This document shows, piece by piece, positions 34,541-44,065 of a DNA stretch of 64,000 nt (positions within the stretch are counted from its first letter, which is position 1; every line of letters begins with the position of its first letter). Origin of the DNA: Mycolicibacterium doricum (GTDB taxonomy: Bacteria > Actinomycetota > Actinomycetes > Mycobacteriales > Mycobacteriaceae). A program made the position numbers and the translations under genes. The DNA lies in the NCBI RefSeq assembly GCF_010728155.1, contig NZ_AP022605.1, positions 2,170,001 to 2,234,000 of the forward strand, in the 5' to 3' direction. The notes under the pieces were generated by a model that worked only from the letters and a program-made list of their open reading frames with translations, was not told the origin of the DNA and ran no database searches.

Positions 34541-34559
34541 TAATCCGAATCCCCATCCG

Positions 34560-34585
34560 ATTACGAGACAACACCATCTCGTAAT
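34560..34585. promoter_or_regulatory. Perfect 9-bp inverted repeat, TetR-operator-like
   Basis: ATTACGAGA, 8 bp, TCTCGTAAT. The arms are perfect and the spacing is like many TetR-family operators. It lies between the truncated 5' ends of the TetR and PrsW relics. It looks like the operator that once served this divergent pair, and it has outlived the DNA-binding domain of the adjacent regulator. Confidence 0.55.
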
Positions 34586-34617
34586 GTGCTGAACCGCCCG
34601 CATCACCCCGGTATTCC

Positions 34618-35097
34618 GTGCATCGGCAGCTACCCTGCCTAGGTGTCCCGCGCCGGAACGGGTCATCGCTCCTCGGCGTCGGGGCGTACTTCGGCCTGTA
34701 CGTGTTCTGGATGATGCCGATCTTCGGCCTGGCGATCCTGCTGGCGGTCCGGAGCCGACGACGCGAAGAGCAGATCGTCGCGGCGAAACTGCCCGGGATG
34801 GTCGCGGCGGGTCTGGTGACGCCGAGCGAGGCGACGTGGCCCGCATCGCTGCGGACCCGCCAACAGGTGATCGCCGTGGCGAGGCGGTTCGGCGGCAAGC
34901 AGGCCGGCGAGTCGGTGAAGAGATTCGCCCACCAGGTCGTAGAGTTGGCGTTCGTGCGTGACCGCATCGACCGCGGGTTCGGCGATGCACGCGTCGTCCG
35001 GTTGCTCCACGAGGAGACCTTCGCGCTGTACGCGGCCAGGGCGGCATCGCCGGCGCTGCACACGATGGCCGGTTACCGCGCGCCGATCAGGCCTTGA
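34618..35097 (+). pseudogene. PrsW-family membrane protease relic (C-terminal part)
   Basis: Reading from RRNGSSLLGVG at 34651 resembles the end of actinobacterial PrsW intramembrane metalloproteases: the last membrane helix (YFGLYVFWMMPIFGLAILLA), then the cytoplasmic tail with RRREEQIVAAKLPGMVAAGL and VKRFAHQVVELAFVRDRIDR. The catalytic membrane domain that should precede it is missing. An open frame of 159 codons from a GTG remains, so a small membrane protein could still be made. The 3' end overlaps the thioesterase gene by 11 bp. Confidence 0.6.
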
Positions 35098-35896
35098 AGT
35101 AGACCATCTGGTGCGTGGTGACAAGAAGGTCGCCTGTCGCGCTCCACAACTCGGCTGACTGGTCGAAGTAGCCGCGCGAGAACCGGTTGGCCCGAGCGCT
35201 CGCCAGGATGTAGTCCCCACCAACCGCGGCGAGGTTCTGGGCGTCGGCGTGGAAGTACGTCGTGAGAGAGATCGTCCCAGCCGGCGACATGGCGCCCTGC
35301 CGAAGGAACACCCGGGGATAGAAGATGTCGCTCATCGCAGTGACCGACGGGAAATCGAGTGTGCGCCCACCGCGGTCGCGCGCCCACAGCGTCGTGACCG
35401 ACGACGGCTCGGGCCGGGCAGCGAGGCCGGGCACCCCACCCTTGATGTAGCGCATCTCGTAGTTTCGCGCCCACACGATGGTGTCGGGCAGTCCGGATTC
35501 GGCGACGTCCTCGGGTTTCGGAACGATCGGCATCGCCTGTTCGGTGTCCGACCAGGTACCGCGCCGGATCCCGAAGACCGCGGTGGCGTTGGTTTTGACC
35601 GCCCCGTCCTGCCAGAGTTCGATCAGCCAGTGCTGATTGGTTCGGTTGGTCCGGACCGCCTGGGCGACGATGTCGAAGGGCCCGTCCGCGACGGGTGCGG
35701 CGAAGTTGACCGTCAGCGCGACCGGTTCGCCGATCCGCTCGGGCTGCAGCTCGACGGCCCGCAGCAGCACGGCCGCGGTCATCCCGCCGAAGGGCCCGAC
35801 CATGTTGGCCCACTCCGCGTGGGTGTGGCCGCGCCACCGGCCGGGTTGATCTGTTGGTTGGAGCGCGACGGCCTCGTCGAACGGGTGCAACGACAC
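35087..35896 (-). CDS. Acyl-CoA thioesterase-like hotdog protein
   Basis: This is a double-hotdog protein of 269 residues with weak similarity to TesB-type thioesterases, expected to act on acyl-CoA in the cytosol. Visible parts are GRWRGHTHAEWANMVGPFGG (N-terminal hotdog helix) and FYPRVFLRQGAMSPAGTISL with TTYFHADAQ in the second domain. The usual TesB catalytic Asp is not clear to me. The GTG start is one base after the polA stop, so it is probably co-transcribed with polA. In M. tuberculosis polA is directly followed by rpsA, so the three elements here are an insertion relative to that genome. Confidence 0.75.
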   Translation of the reverse strand: MSLHPFDEAVALQPTDQPGRWRGHTHAEWANMVGPFGGMTAAVLLRAVELQPERIGEPVALTVNFAAPVADGPFDIVAQAVRTNRTNQHWLIELWQDGAVKTNATAVFGIRRGTWSDTEQAMPIVPKPEDVAESGLPDTIVWARNYEMRYIKGGVPGLAARPEPSSVTTLWARDRGGRTLDFPSVTAMSDIFYPRVFLRQGAMSPAGTISLTTYFHADAQNLAAVGGDYILASARANRFSRGYFDQSAELWSATGDLLVTTHQMVYFKA

Positions 35897-35897
35897 C

Positions 35898-38627
35898 TCA
35901 GTGCGCCGCCGCGTCCCAGCTGCGGCCGTACCCGACGCTCACCTCGAGCGGCACGTCAAGGGCGTAGGCGCTGCCCATCTTGTCGCGCACCAGCTCTTCG
36001 AGCGTCTCCCGCTCGCCGTCTGCCACCTCGAACAGCAGCTCATCGTGCACCTGCAGCAGCATCCGCGATCTGAGCCCGGCGTCCTTGATCGCCTGATCGA
36101 CGTTGATCATCGCGACCTTGATGATGTCGGCGGCGCTGCCCTGGATCGGGGCGTTGAGCGCGGCCCGTTCCGCGGCTTCGCGCACGTTGCGGTTGCTGCT
36201 GTCGAGCTCAGGCAGGTACCGCCGGCGACCGAACACCGTCGAGGTGTAGCCGTCCTTGCGGGCCTGGTCGACGACGTCGCGCAGGTAGTCGCGGATACCG
36301 CCGAACCGCGCGAAGTACTGGTCCATCTGGACCTTGGCTTCTTCGGTCGAGATCTTCAGCTGCGCAGCCAAGCCGTAGGCGCTCAGCCCGTAGGCCAATC
36401 CGTAGGACATCGCTTTGACGCGGCGGCGTAGGTCCGGGGTCACCTCGTCGATGGGCACGTCGAACGCGCGGGAGGCGACGAACGAGTGCAGATCCTCTCC
36501 CGTGTTGAACGCCTCGATCAGGCCGGCATCCTGGGACAGGTGCGCCATGATGCGCATCTCGATCTGGCTGTAGTCGGCCGTCATGAGTTCGGCGTAGCCG
36601 TCGCCGACCACGAACGTATCGCGGATACGCCGGCCAGCCTCGGTTCGGATCGGGATGTTCTGCAGGTTGGGTTCGGTCGAGGACAGCCGGCCGGTCGCGG
36701 CGATCGTCTGGTTGAACGTCGTGTGGATACGCCGGTCCGAGGCGACGGAGTTCAGCAGGCCGTCGACGGTCACCTTGAGCCGAGTGGCGTCGCGATGGGC
36801 CAGCAAGTGCTGCAGGAACGGATGACCGGTCTTGTCGAACAGTGACTGCAGCGCGTCCGCATCGGTGGTGTATCCGGTTTTGGTCCTCTTTGTCTTCGGC
36901 ATCTGCAGCTCCTCGAACAGCACCGTCTGCAACTGTTTGGGCGAGCCGAGATTGATCTGCTTGCCGATCACCGCGTAGGCCGCCGCGGCGGCGTCGCGGA
37001 TCAGATCGGCGAACTCACTCTGCAGCTGCCGCAGTTGATCGATGTCGACGGCGATGCCGGTGTGCTCGATCTCGGCGAGCACCCGCTGCACCGGCAACTC
37101 CATCCGGCCCAGCAGCGACGACGAGTCGATGCGGGCGAGTTCCTCGTCGAGGGCGTCGGCGAGGTCGAGCACCGCGACGGCGCGCAGCATCAGCGTCTGG
37201 ACGGCCTGATCGTCGCTGCCCTCACTGCCGTCGAGGAGTGAGAGTTGTCGTTCGGCGGGGTTATCCGCGCGGAGTTCCCGACGCAGGTACCGCAACGACA
37301 GGTCGTCGAGGCTGAAGCTGCGCTGCCCGGGCCGCACCAGGTAGGCCGCCAACGCGGTATCGGAAGTGACACCGGCGAGCTTCCAGCCGCGCCCGGCGAG
37401 GTCGTGCATGGCGAGCTTTGCTTCGTGCAGAGCCTTGGGTGGCCCCGGATCCGCGAGCCACGACGCCAACGCCGCGTCGTCGTCGGGGTCGAGAGCGGTC
37501 GTGTCGATGTAGCGGCCGTCGCCGTCGGCGGCGACGATGGCCAGCGCGGTGGCGTCGGCGTCATAGGCGAGGTGGGTGCCGACGACTGCGAGCCCAAACC
37601 GGTTGCCGAGGCTGTGTTCGGACAGCCAGGCCGCCAATTCGCCGCGTTGGAGCGCCTTGCCTCGCACGTCGAAGCCGTGCTCAACCTCGGGTTCGACAGG
37701 CGCGAGGGTCTCGAACAACCGGTCGCGCAGCACCCGGAACTCGAGGTCGTCGAACAGCCGGTGGATCTGGTCGCGGTTCCACGGCTGCACCCGCAGGGTG
37801 TCGGGGGTGTGTGGAAGCGGAACATCGCGAACGAGGTCGGTGAGTTCGCGGTTGAGAACCACGTGTGACAGGTTCGCCCGCAGTGCGTCGCCGACCTTGC
37901 CCTTGACCTTGTCCACATTGTCCACCAGGGCCTGCAGTGACCCGTATTCCGCGATCCACTTGGTGGCCGTCTTCTCCCCTACCCCCGGAATGCCCGGCAG
38001 GTTGTCGCTGGGATCACCCCGAAGTGCCGCGAAGTCGGGGTACTGCTGCGGGGTGAGCCCGTACTTTTCCTGCACCGCGTCGGGAGTGAAGCGGGTCAGT
38101 TCACTGACCCCCTTACGGGGATACAGCACCGTCACGTCGTCGCTCACCAGCTGCAGCGCGTCGCGGTCCCCCGTAACGACGAGCACCCGGAACCCCTCGC
38201 CCTCCGCCTGGGTGGCGAGCGTGGCGATGATGTCGTCGGCCTCGAAGCCGGCTTCGGCCAGCACGGTGATGCCCAGCGCGACGAGCACCTCTTTGGTGAT
38301 GTCGATCTGTCCGCGGAACTCGTCGGGAGTCGACGAGCGACCGGCCTTGTACTCGGGGTACTTGTCGACGCGGAACGTCTGGCGAGATACGTCGAAGGCG
38401 GCGGCCACATGGGTGGGCTGCTCGTCGCGGAGCAGGTTGATGAGCATCGCGGTGAATCCGTACACCGCGTTGGTGGTGAGCCCGCCCTGGGTCTTGAAGT
38501 TCTCGGCGGGAAGCGCATAGAACGCGCGATACGCCAGCGAATTGCCGTCCAGCAGCATCAGAGTCGGCTTGCCGTCCACCTTGGTGGCGGCCGTCTTCTT
38601 CGCGGTGGCGGTACTGGCAGGGCTCAC
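35898..38627 (-). CDS. polA: DNA polymerase I
   Basis: PolA fills repair gaps and matures Okazaki fragments. From the GTG at 38627 it has 909 residues: a 5'-nuclease domain (LMLLDGNSLAYRAFYALPAE; GDRDALQLV; LPGIPGVGEKTATKWI), a 3'-5' exonuclease-like domain without the usual metal Asp/Glu set, as in mycobacteria, and the polymerase domain with motif A (LMTADYSQIEMRIMAHLS), the O helix (RRRVKAMSYGLAYGLSAYGL) and motif C (MLLQVHDELLFEV). TAGAGT ends 7 nt before this GTG, supporting a leaderless start; the frame extends ten codons further. The 189 bp upstream hold only a 7-bp inverted repeat (38661-38689). Confidence 0.97.
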   Translation of the reverse strand: MSPASTATAKKTAATKVDGKPTLMLLDGNSLAYRAFYALPAENFKTQGGLTTNAVYGFTAMLINLLRDEQPTHVAAAFDVSRQTFRVDKYPEYKAGRSSTPDEFRGQIDITKEVLVALGITVLAEAGFEADDIIATLATQAEGEGFRVLVVTGDRDALQLVSDDVTVLYPRKGVSELTRFTPDAVQEKYGLTPQQYPDFAALRGDPSDNLPGIPGVGEKTATKWIAEYGSLQALVDNVDKVKGKVGDALRANLSHVVLNRELTDLVRDVPLPHTPDTLRVQPWNRDQIHRLFDDLEFRVLRDRLFETLAPVEPEVEHGFDVRGKALQRGELAAWLSEHSLGNRFGLAVVGTHLAYDADATALAIVAADGDGRYIDTTALDPDDDAALASWLADPGPPKALHEAKLAMHDLAGRGWKLAGVTSDTALAAYLVRPGQRSFSLDDLSLRYLRRELRADNPAERQLSLLDGSEGSDDQAVQTLMLRAVAVLDLADALDEELARIDSSSLLGRMELPVQRVLAEIEHTGIAVDIDQLRQLQSEFADLIRDAAAAAYAVIGKQINLGSPKQLQTVLFEELQMPKTKRTKTGYTTDADALQSLFDKTGHPFLQHLLAHRDATRLKVTVDGLLNSVASDRRIHTTFNQTIAATGRLSSTEPNLQNIPIRTEAGRRIRDTFVVGDGYAELMTADYSQIEMRIMAHLSQDAGLIEAFNTGEDLHSFVASRAFDVPIDEVTPDLRRRVKAMSYGLAYGLSAYGLAAQLKISTEEAKVQMDQYFARFGGIRDYLRDVVDQARKDGYTSTVFGRRRYLPELDSSNRNVREAAERAALNAPIQGSAADIIKVAMINVDQAIKDAGLRSRMLLQVHDELLFEVADGERETLEELVRDKMGSAYALDVPLEVSVGYGRSWDAAAH

Positions 38628-38816
38628 GGGCACAACTCTAGGCACCCCGGGGGACACGCAGGTGCTCCCGGGCCATCCCGATGAGCACCCGCGCCGCCGG
38701 GCTGCGGGGCCCGGCGGGTCGAGGGTGCCAAGGTCGGTCCGCGTGGTTTGGAACCAGGGACCGTTCGGTCACCGGCCGTCGGTGATGGTCGGGCGGTACC
38801 GCCTCGCTTACTCAGC

Positions 38817-39560
38817 TCAGGCGACACCCAGGTAGGCGGCGCGGACGCTGTCGTCGTGCAGCAGATCCCTGGCGTTCCCGGTCCTGGTGACCTGGCCCGT
38901 CTCGAGGATGTAGGCGCGATCAGAGCGCGACAGCGCCTGCTGCGCGTTCTGCTCCACAAGCAGCACCGTCGTGCCCTGGGCGTTGATGTCAGCGATGATC
39001 TTGAAGATCTGGGAGATGACCATCGGGGCGAGCCCCATCGACGGCTCGTCGAGCAGCAGCACCTTCGGCCGGGCCATCAGCGCGCGTCCGATCGCCAGCA
39101 TCTGCTGTTCCCCCCCGGACAGTGTTCCGCCGACCTGGGAGCGCCGCTCGGCCAACCGCGGAAAGGTCTCCAGCACCCAGTCCAGCCGGTCCCGATGCTC
39201 CGCCTTGGAGGGAAATTTGCGCGCGTAGCAACCCATTTCGAGGTTCTCGGTGACGGTCATACCCGGGAAGACACCACGACCCTCCGGCGCCTGGATCAAG
39301 CCGTCGGCCACGCGGCGGTGCGCCTTCACCTGCGAGACGTCGTTGCCGTCGAACCACACCGAACCCGAGGTCAGCGGGCGCAGGCCCGAAATCGCCCGCA
39401 TCATCGTGGTTTTCCCTGCACCGTTGGACCCCAGAAGCGTGACCAGCTCGCCTTCGTGCACCTTGAGCGACACCCCGTGCAGCGCCCGGATCCGGCCGTA
39501 ATGCACGACGACGTCGCGGACCTCGAGCAGGACCTTTTGCGATTCATTCGATCTCGTCAT
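38817..39560 (-). CDS. livF: Branched-chain amino acid ABC transporter ATPase LivF
   Basis: This is the second ATPase of a LIV-type importer. Its 247 residues show Walker A LLGSNGAGKTTMMRAIS, signature GTLSGGEQQMLAIGRALMAR, Walker B VLLLDEPSMGLAP and the H-loop region TVLLVEQNAQQALS, characteristic of LivF. It overlaps livG by 17 bp and is the last gene of the operon. Substrates of this class include branched-chain amino acids, amides and urea, so the actual ligand is open. Confidence 0.93.
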   Translation of the reverse strand: MTRSNESQKVLLEVRDVVVHYGRIRALHGVSLKVHEGELVTLLGSNGAGKTTMMRAISGLRPLTSGSVWFDGNDVSQVKAHRRVADGLIQAPEGRGVFPGMTVTENLEMGCYARKFPSKAEHRDRLDWVLETFPRLAERRSQVGGTLSGGEQQMLAIGRALMARPKVLLLDEPSMGLAPMVISQIFKIIADINAQGTTVLLVEQNAQQALSRSDRAYILETGQVTRTGNARDLLHDDSVRAAYLGVA

Positions 39561-40371
39561 CGGGCACTCCCAGGTAGGCGGCGATGACCTTCGGGTCTTC
39601 GCGGATCTCGGCAGGCAGCCCGTCGGCGATCTTGCGCCCGAACTCCAGGACCACGATCCGGTCGGTCACCCCCATCACCAGGCGCATGTCATGTTCGATG
39701 AGCAGTACGGTGTAGCCGTCGTCGCGGATCTTGCGGATCAACTCGATCAGCGCGGCCTTCTCGGCCGGGTTGAAGCCGGCCGCGGGTTCGTCGAGGCACA
39801 GCAATTTGGGTTCGGTGGCCAGCGCGCGGGCGATCTCGAGCCGCCGCTGATCGCCGTAGGGCAGGTTCTTCGCCTTCTCCTCGCCACGGTGGGCGATGCC
39901 GACGAAATGCAGAAGCGCGGCCGACCGCTCGATCGCCGACTTCTCCTCGCGGCGGTGCCTCGGCGTTCGGACCAGCGCACCCGGCACTGAGGTCAGGTGC
40001 CGTGCGTCGGTGCCTACCATGACGTTCTCGAGCGCGGTCATCTCTGCGAAGAGCCGGATGTTCTGGAAGGTGCGGGCGATGCCGCGGCGGGTGATCTGGT
40101 GGCGTTTGACACGGCCGAGCGGCTTGCCGTCGAAGGTCACCGAACCCGAACTGGGCCGGTAGACACCGGTGATGGCGTTGAAGCAGGTGGTCTTGCCAGC
40201 GCCGTTCGGTCCGATCAGCCCGAGGATCTCCCCGCGCCGGATGCCGAAGGTCACCGCGTCCAGCGCGGTGAGCCCGCCGAACTTCACGGTCAGTTCATGG
40301 GTCTGCAATAGCGTCTCACCCTCGGCCACCTCGATGTCCCGATGCACGCCGGAGAGTTCCTCGATCGTCAT
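39544..40371 (-). CDS. livG: Branched-chain amino acid ABC transporter ATPase LivG
   Basis: This is the first ATPase of the importer, with 275 residues. Walker A is LIGPNGAGKTTCFNAITGVY and Walker B LLCLDEPAAGFNPAEKAAL. The LivG-type C-terminal segment GRKIADGLPAEIREDPKVIA is present. The signature motif appears as LPYGDQRRLEIARALAT, the YGxQRRLEIARAL form of LivG. It overlaps livM by four bases, so synthesis is coupled. Confidence 0.93.
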   Translation of the reverse strand: MTIEELSGVHRDIEVAEGETLLQTHELTVKFGGLTALDAVTFGIRRGEILGLIGPNGAGKTTCFNAITGVYRPSSGSVTFDGKPLGRVKRHQITRRGIARTFQNIRLFAEMTALENVMVGTDARHLTSVPGALVRTPRHRREEKSAIERSAALLHFVGIAHRGEEKAKNLPYGDQRRLEIARALATEPKLLCLDEPAAGFNPAEKAALIELIRKIRDDGYTVLLIEHDMRLVMGVTDRIVVLEFGRKIADGLPAEIREDPKVIAAYLGVPDDEIE

Positions 40372-41579
40372 CGCGTCGCCCCTTCGTTGGTGTCGCCGGG
40401 CGCCCGACGCAACAGATCACGGGCGGCCGCGCCGTAGGTGAGCAGCTGTTGGCGCACCGGGAAGAGCCCCTGCGGCCGGAAGATCATCAACACCACCAGG
40501 GCGAGACCGAAGAACAGGTACTTCAGGTCGCCGAGGTTGATGCCCAGGAAGTGCACGCCGAGAAGCCGGTTGGGCAGGTAGACGATGACGAACGCGCCGA
40601 AGATCACGCCCAGCTTGTTGCCCTGCCCACCGAGGACGACCGCGCACAGGAACAGCATGGAGTTGATGATGTTGAACGTCGGTGGCGCGACGTACTGAAC
40701 CTGGCCGGCGTACAACGCGCCGGAGAGCCCGCCGATCGCGGCCCCGATCACGAACGCCCACAGCTTGAAACGGAAGGTGTTGACGCCCATGACCTCCGCG
40801 GCGTCCTCGTCCTCGCGGACCGCCACCCACGCCCTGCCGACCCGGCTGCGTTCGAGGTTGCCGACCAACAGCAGGATGCCGACGATGAGCAGCAGACCGA
40901 GCCAGAACCACCAGGTGCCGTAGTTGGCGTCGCCCGTCGAGTTCGCCCTGGAGAACACACCTTCGGGCAACCGCTCGCTTTCCGCCACCCGCGGATACTC
41001 CACCTCGTTGAGGCCGCGGGGTCCGTTGGTGACATCGGACAGGTTGTCGGCGAGCAGGCGGATGATCTCCCCGAACCCGAGGGTGACGATCGCCAGATAA
41101 TCACCGCGCAACCTCAGCGTCGGGGTGCCCAGGATCAGCCCTGCGAGCGCCGTCACCGCCATCGCCAACGGCACACATGCCAGCCACGCCCAGTCCGTCT
41201 GGAACCAGCCGCCAGGGCCGGCTTGGTTCCACGGGCTACTCGGGCTGGTCAGGAGAGCGACGGTGTAGGCGCCGACCGCGTAGAAGCCGACATAGCCGAG
41301 GTCGAGCAGACCCGCCTGCCCCACAACGACGTTGAGGCCGATCGCGATGATCGCGACCATCGCAAACTGCGCCATGGTGCCACCGAAGCTGATGCCTGGG
41401 GTGTCAAGAAACGGAGGGGTGAACAGCGGCAGCAGCGCCAACGCACCGAAGCCGAGAACGCCGAAAAGCCACTTCTGCGGCCGGTTCAAGCCGGACCACC
41501 ATCCGCGCAGCCGGTCGCCGGGCGCCAACAGTCGCCTGGTGTCACGCGACGCGCCGTCGCCTCGCCGTTGCGTGGTCAT
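40368..41579 (-). CDS. livM: Branched-chain amino acid ABC transporter permease LivM
   Basis: This inner-membrane permease has 403 residues and about ten hydrophobic segments. The EAA-like loop is visible in RVGRAWVAVREDEDAAEVMG, as in LivM. It starts with a basic cytoplasmic end rich in Arg and contains a long loop (VTNGPRGLNEVEYPRVAESE) between helices. It overlaps livH by four bases. Confidence 0.92.
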   Translation of the reverse strand: MTTQRRGDGASRDTRRLLAPGDRLRGWWSGLNRPQKWLFGVLGFGALALLPLFTPPFLDTPGISFGGTMAQFAMVAIIAIGLNVVVGQAGLLDLGYVGFYAVGAYTVALLTSPSSPWNQAGPGGWFQTDWAWLACVPLAMAVTALAGLILGTPTLRLRGDYLAIVTLGFGEIIRLLADNLSDVTNGPRGLNEVEYPRVAESERLPEGVFSRANSTGDANYGTWWFWLGLLLIVGILLLVGNLERSRVGRAWVAVREDEDAAEVMGVNTFRFKLWAFVIGAAIGGLSGALYAGQVQYVAPPTFNIINSMLFLCAVVLGGQGNKLGVIFGAFVIVYLPNRLLGVHFLGINLGDLKYLFFGLALVVLMIFRPQGLFPVRQQLLTYGAAARDLLRRAPGDTNEGATR

Positions 41580-42613
41580 ACCCGTGCCTTCCCGAGGCTC
41601 TCCCCGAGTATCCCGGTGGGACGGAAGAGCAGGACGAGCACCAGAAGGACGAAGGCGACCACGTCACGCCACTGAGTGCCGAACACCGCCTGCCCGTAGT
41701 TCTCCATGACTCCCAGAATGAGCCCTCCGAGCAACGCGCCGCGCAGGTTGCCGATGCCGCCGAGCACCGCGGCCGAGAACGCCTTGATGCCGAGCAGAAA
41801 ACCCCCAGAGTAGATGATGCCCTGCGGCACTTTGAGGGTGTACAGCAATGCGGCCGCACCGGCGAGCAGACCACCGATCATGAACGTCAGCATGATCACC
41901 CGTTCCCGTGACACCCCCATCAGCGTCGCGGTGTTCGGATCCTGTGCCACCGCGCGGATGCCGCGTCCGAACTTCGTCCGGTTGATGGCGATGTCGGTCA
42001 GCAGCGCGAAGAACAGGGCCGCGCCGATGATCACCAACGTGACGTTGGAGACCGACGCGCCGAAGATCTCGAACTGGGTCTTCGGTTGCACCAGCGTGAT
42101 CGGCTGCTGGGCGTTACTACCGCCATAGCCCTCGATGATCTTCGGCAGGATGAAGTGGACGAATTCCTGCAGCACGAACGACATGCCGATGGCCGTGATC
42201 AGGAACGTCAACGGCCGCGCTCCGCGTCTTCGCAGCGGGCGGTAGGCCACCGCCTCCAGACCGACGGCCGCCGAACCGGACACCAACATCGCGAACAGCA
42301 TCGCGATCACCAGATACAGCACCGTCAACGCGATGCCCTTGTTGTAGGCGTTGCCCGACGGGGTGAAGCCGAGGATGAAATCCAGGCAGAAGTAGGCGCC
42401 GAACATCCCCAACATGAAGATCTCGGAGTGTGCGAAGTTGATCAGCCGCAGCACGCCGAACACCAACGTGTAGCCGACCGCCACCAGAGCGTAGATGGCA
42501 CCCCAGGACAGCCCGTCGATGGTCAACTGCCAGAAGCCGTTTTGCAGGCCTTCCAGGTTGAACGTGATGTTGGCCGCCAGACAGGCGGACTGGTCGACGC
42601 ACTCGGCGATCAT
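41576..42613 (-). CDS. livH: Branched-chain amino acid ABC transporter permease LivH
   Basis: This is the second permease, with 345 residues and about eight or nine hydrophobic segments. The family signature GLSWGAIYALVAVGYTLVFG and the loop FGRGIRAVAQDPNTATLMGV are present. Two Cys residues near the N-terminus (AECVDQSACLA) are unusual but lie before the first helix. The 85-bp gap to the binding protein gene allows an extra ribosome site but no separate promoter was recognised. Confidence 0.93.
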   Translation of the reverse strand: MIAECVDQSACLAANITFNLEGLQNGFWQLTIDGLSWGAIYALVAVGYTLVFGVLRLINFAHSEIFMLGMFGAYFCLDFILGFTPSGNAYNKGIALTVLYLVIAMLFAMLVSGSAAVGLEAVAYRPLRRRGARPLTFLITAIGMSFVLQEFVHFILPKIIEGYGGSNAQQPITLVQPKTQFEIFGASVSNVTLVIIGAALFFALLTDIAINRTKFGRGIRAVAQDPNTATLMGVSRERVIMLTFMIGGLLAGAAALLYTLKVPQGIIYSGGFLLGIKAFSAAVLGGIGNLRGALLGGLILGVMENYGQAVFGTQWRDVVAFVLLVLVLLFRPTGILGESLGKARV

Positions 42614-42698
42614 CGGTGCGGTGGGCTCCTCGCGCGGTCGGAGGTATCAAGCGAGACGCGCCCGAGGCAGCCGGTTCGGACGTGTCTCGTCTAGTCGA

Positions 42699-43910
42699 TC
42701 ACTGGACCTTGTACATCCAGATCAGCGTGCTGGTGAGCTCACCCTGCGGTGTCCATTGGTAGTTGCGGGCCACGCCCTGGCCGTTGTAGTTGCGCACGTA
42801 GTCCAGCAGCGCCTGACGCGTGATGGCCCCGGAGTCGATTCCCTTGACCAGGATGGTGCCGAGGTCGTAGCCCTCGGTGCTGTAGGTGCCGGGCTCCTGG
42901 CCGAACTTCTGGCTGTACTCCTCGGCGAAGCCGCCGGTGGCCGGGCCGCACGGGCAGGACAGCAGGGCGTCCTTGGACGCCTCACCGGCCTGCTTGACGA
43001 ACTCGGGGTCCTTCGTGCCGTCGGCGCTGACGAAGATGCCCTCGAATCCGCCGTCCCTAAGCTGCTGCACGAACGGCGCCGCCTCGGCGTAGTAACCGCT
43101 GAAGAACACCGATCGTGGGCTCGCACCCTTGACCTGGGTGACGGCGGCCGAGAAATCCTTGTCGCCCTTCTTCACCGAGATGTTGCACGCCGGATCAGCG
43201 ACGGGTCCGAGCGTCTCGCGCACGGCCTGGGCGAGGCCCAGACCGTAGTCGGTGCTGTCGTCGACGACGCAGACCTTCTGATGGCCGAGCGTGTTCTTCA
43301 GATAGTTGGCGACCGACGGACCCTGCACACCGTCGTTGGCGAGGCCGCGGAAGAAGGTCCGCCACCCCTTCTCCGACAGCGTGACGTTGGTGGCCGAGGC
43401 GGTCGCCGCGACCAGGCCGGCCTGATTGAACACGTCGCCGGTCGCGTTCGTCTCACCCGAGAACGCCGGGCCAACAAGGCCGATCGTGTACTGGTCGTCG
43501 ACGATTTGCGGTGCGATCGCGCTGGCCTTCTGCGGGTCCCCTTCCGTGTCGAACGTCTTGAGCTGGACCTGGCAGCCCGGGTTGGCGGAGTTGTGCTTGT
43601 CGACGGCCAGTTGCACGCCGTTCTTGATGTTGATGCCCAGGGCCGCATCCGGTCCGTTGAGGGCGCCGGCCATCGCGATGGACAGCGGCGGACAGGTCGC
43701 CTTGCCGTCACCGGCCGGATCCACCGGGACGGCTCCCTCAGTAGCCTTGACCTCCGCGCCGTTCTCGTCGATCTGGACCTGCTCGACGATCTTCAGGTTC
43801 GTCTGCGCCGCTTCTTCTTCCGGTGTCGACTGACTGCAGCCCCCAAGGGCGAGCGCCAACAGCCCCGCGCTACCGAGAGCGAATGCGTTCCGTGCCACGC
43901 GACCGCGCAC
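42699..43910 (-). CDS. Branched-chain amino acid ABC transporter binding lipoprotein
   Basis: This is the extracytoplasmic ligand-binding lipoprotein of the liv system. The 403 residues start at GTG with GGAGG seven bases ahead. The signal ends in LALALGGC, a lipobox with the lipid-bearing Cys at residue 25. The type I periplasmic fold follows (Peripla_BP_6): LSIAMAGALNGPDAALGINI, then VGPAFSGETNATGDVFNQAG and FFSGYYAEAAPFVQQLRDGG. It is the first gene of the liv operon. The 155 bp upstream show no GlnR-like box. Confidence 0.92.
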   Translation of the reverse strand: MRGRVARNAFALGSAGLLALALGGCSQSTPEEEAAQTNLKIVEQVQIDENGAEVKATEGAVPVDPAGDGKATCPPLSIAMAGALNGPDAALGINIKNGVQLAVDKHNSANPGCQVQLKTFDTEGDPQKASAIAPQIVDDQYTIGLVGPAFSGETNATGDVFNQAGLVAATASATNVTLSEKGWRTFFRGLANDGVQGPSVANYLKNTLGHQKVCVVDDSTDYGLGLAQAVRETLGPVADPACNISVKKGDKDFSAAVTQVKGASPRSVFFSGYYAEAAPFVQQLRDGGFEGIFVSADGTKDPEFVKQAGEASKDALLSCPCGPATGGFAEEYSQKFGQEPGTYSTEGYDLGTILVKGIDSGAITRQALLDYVRNYNGQGVARNYQWTPQGELTSTLIWMYKVQ

Positions 43911-44065
43911 GTTTTCACCTCCTGGTCGATGTTCTCAATTGGCATCGACTCCCATGGCCGGAGGGCCTGGGCGATGACGCTTGCGGTAGAACATAGCCAA
44001 CACCTGGCGATGGTGCGTGTTGTGGAAAACGCGCGGCGCGTCCGCGGGGGCGGAATTCGGCTTCG

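Noticed and set aside
38661..38689. Intrinsic terminator between livF and polA
   Set aside because: The stem is only 7 bp with a 15-base loop and no T-run; too weak to call.
43911..44065. ANTAR-target double hairpin upstream of the liv operon for nearby PdtaR
   Set aside because: I could not draw two adjacent stems with the required hexaloops in this gap.
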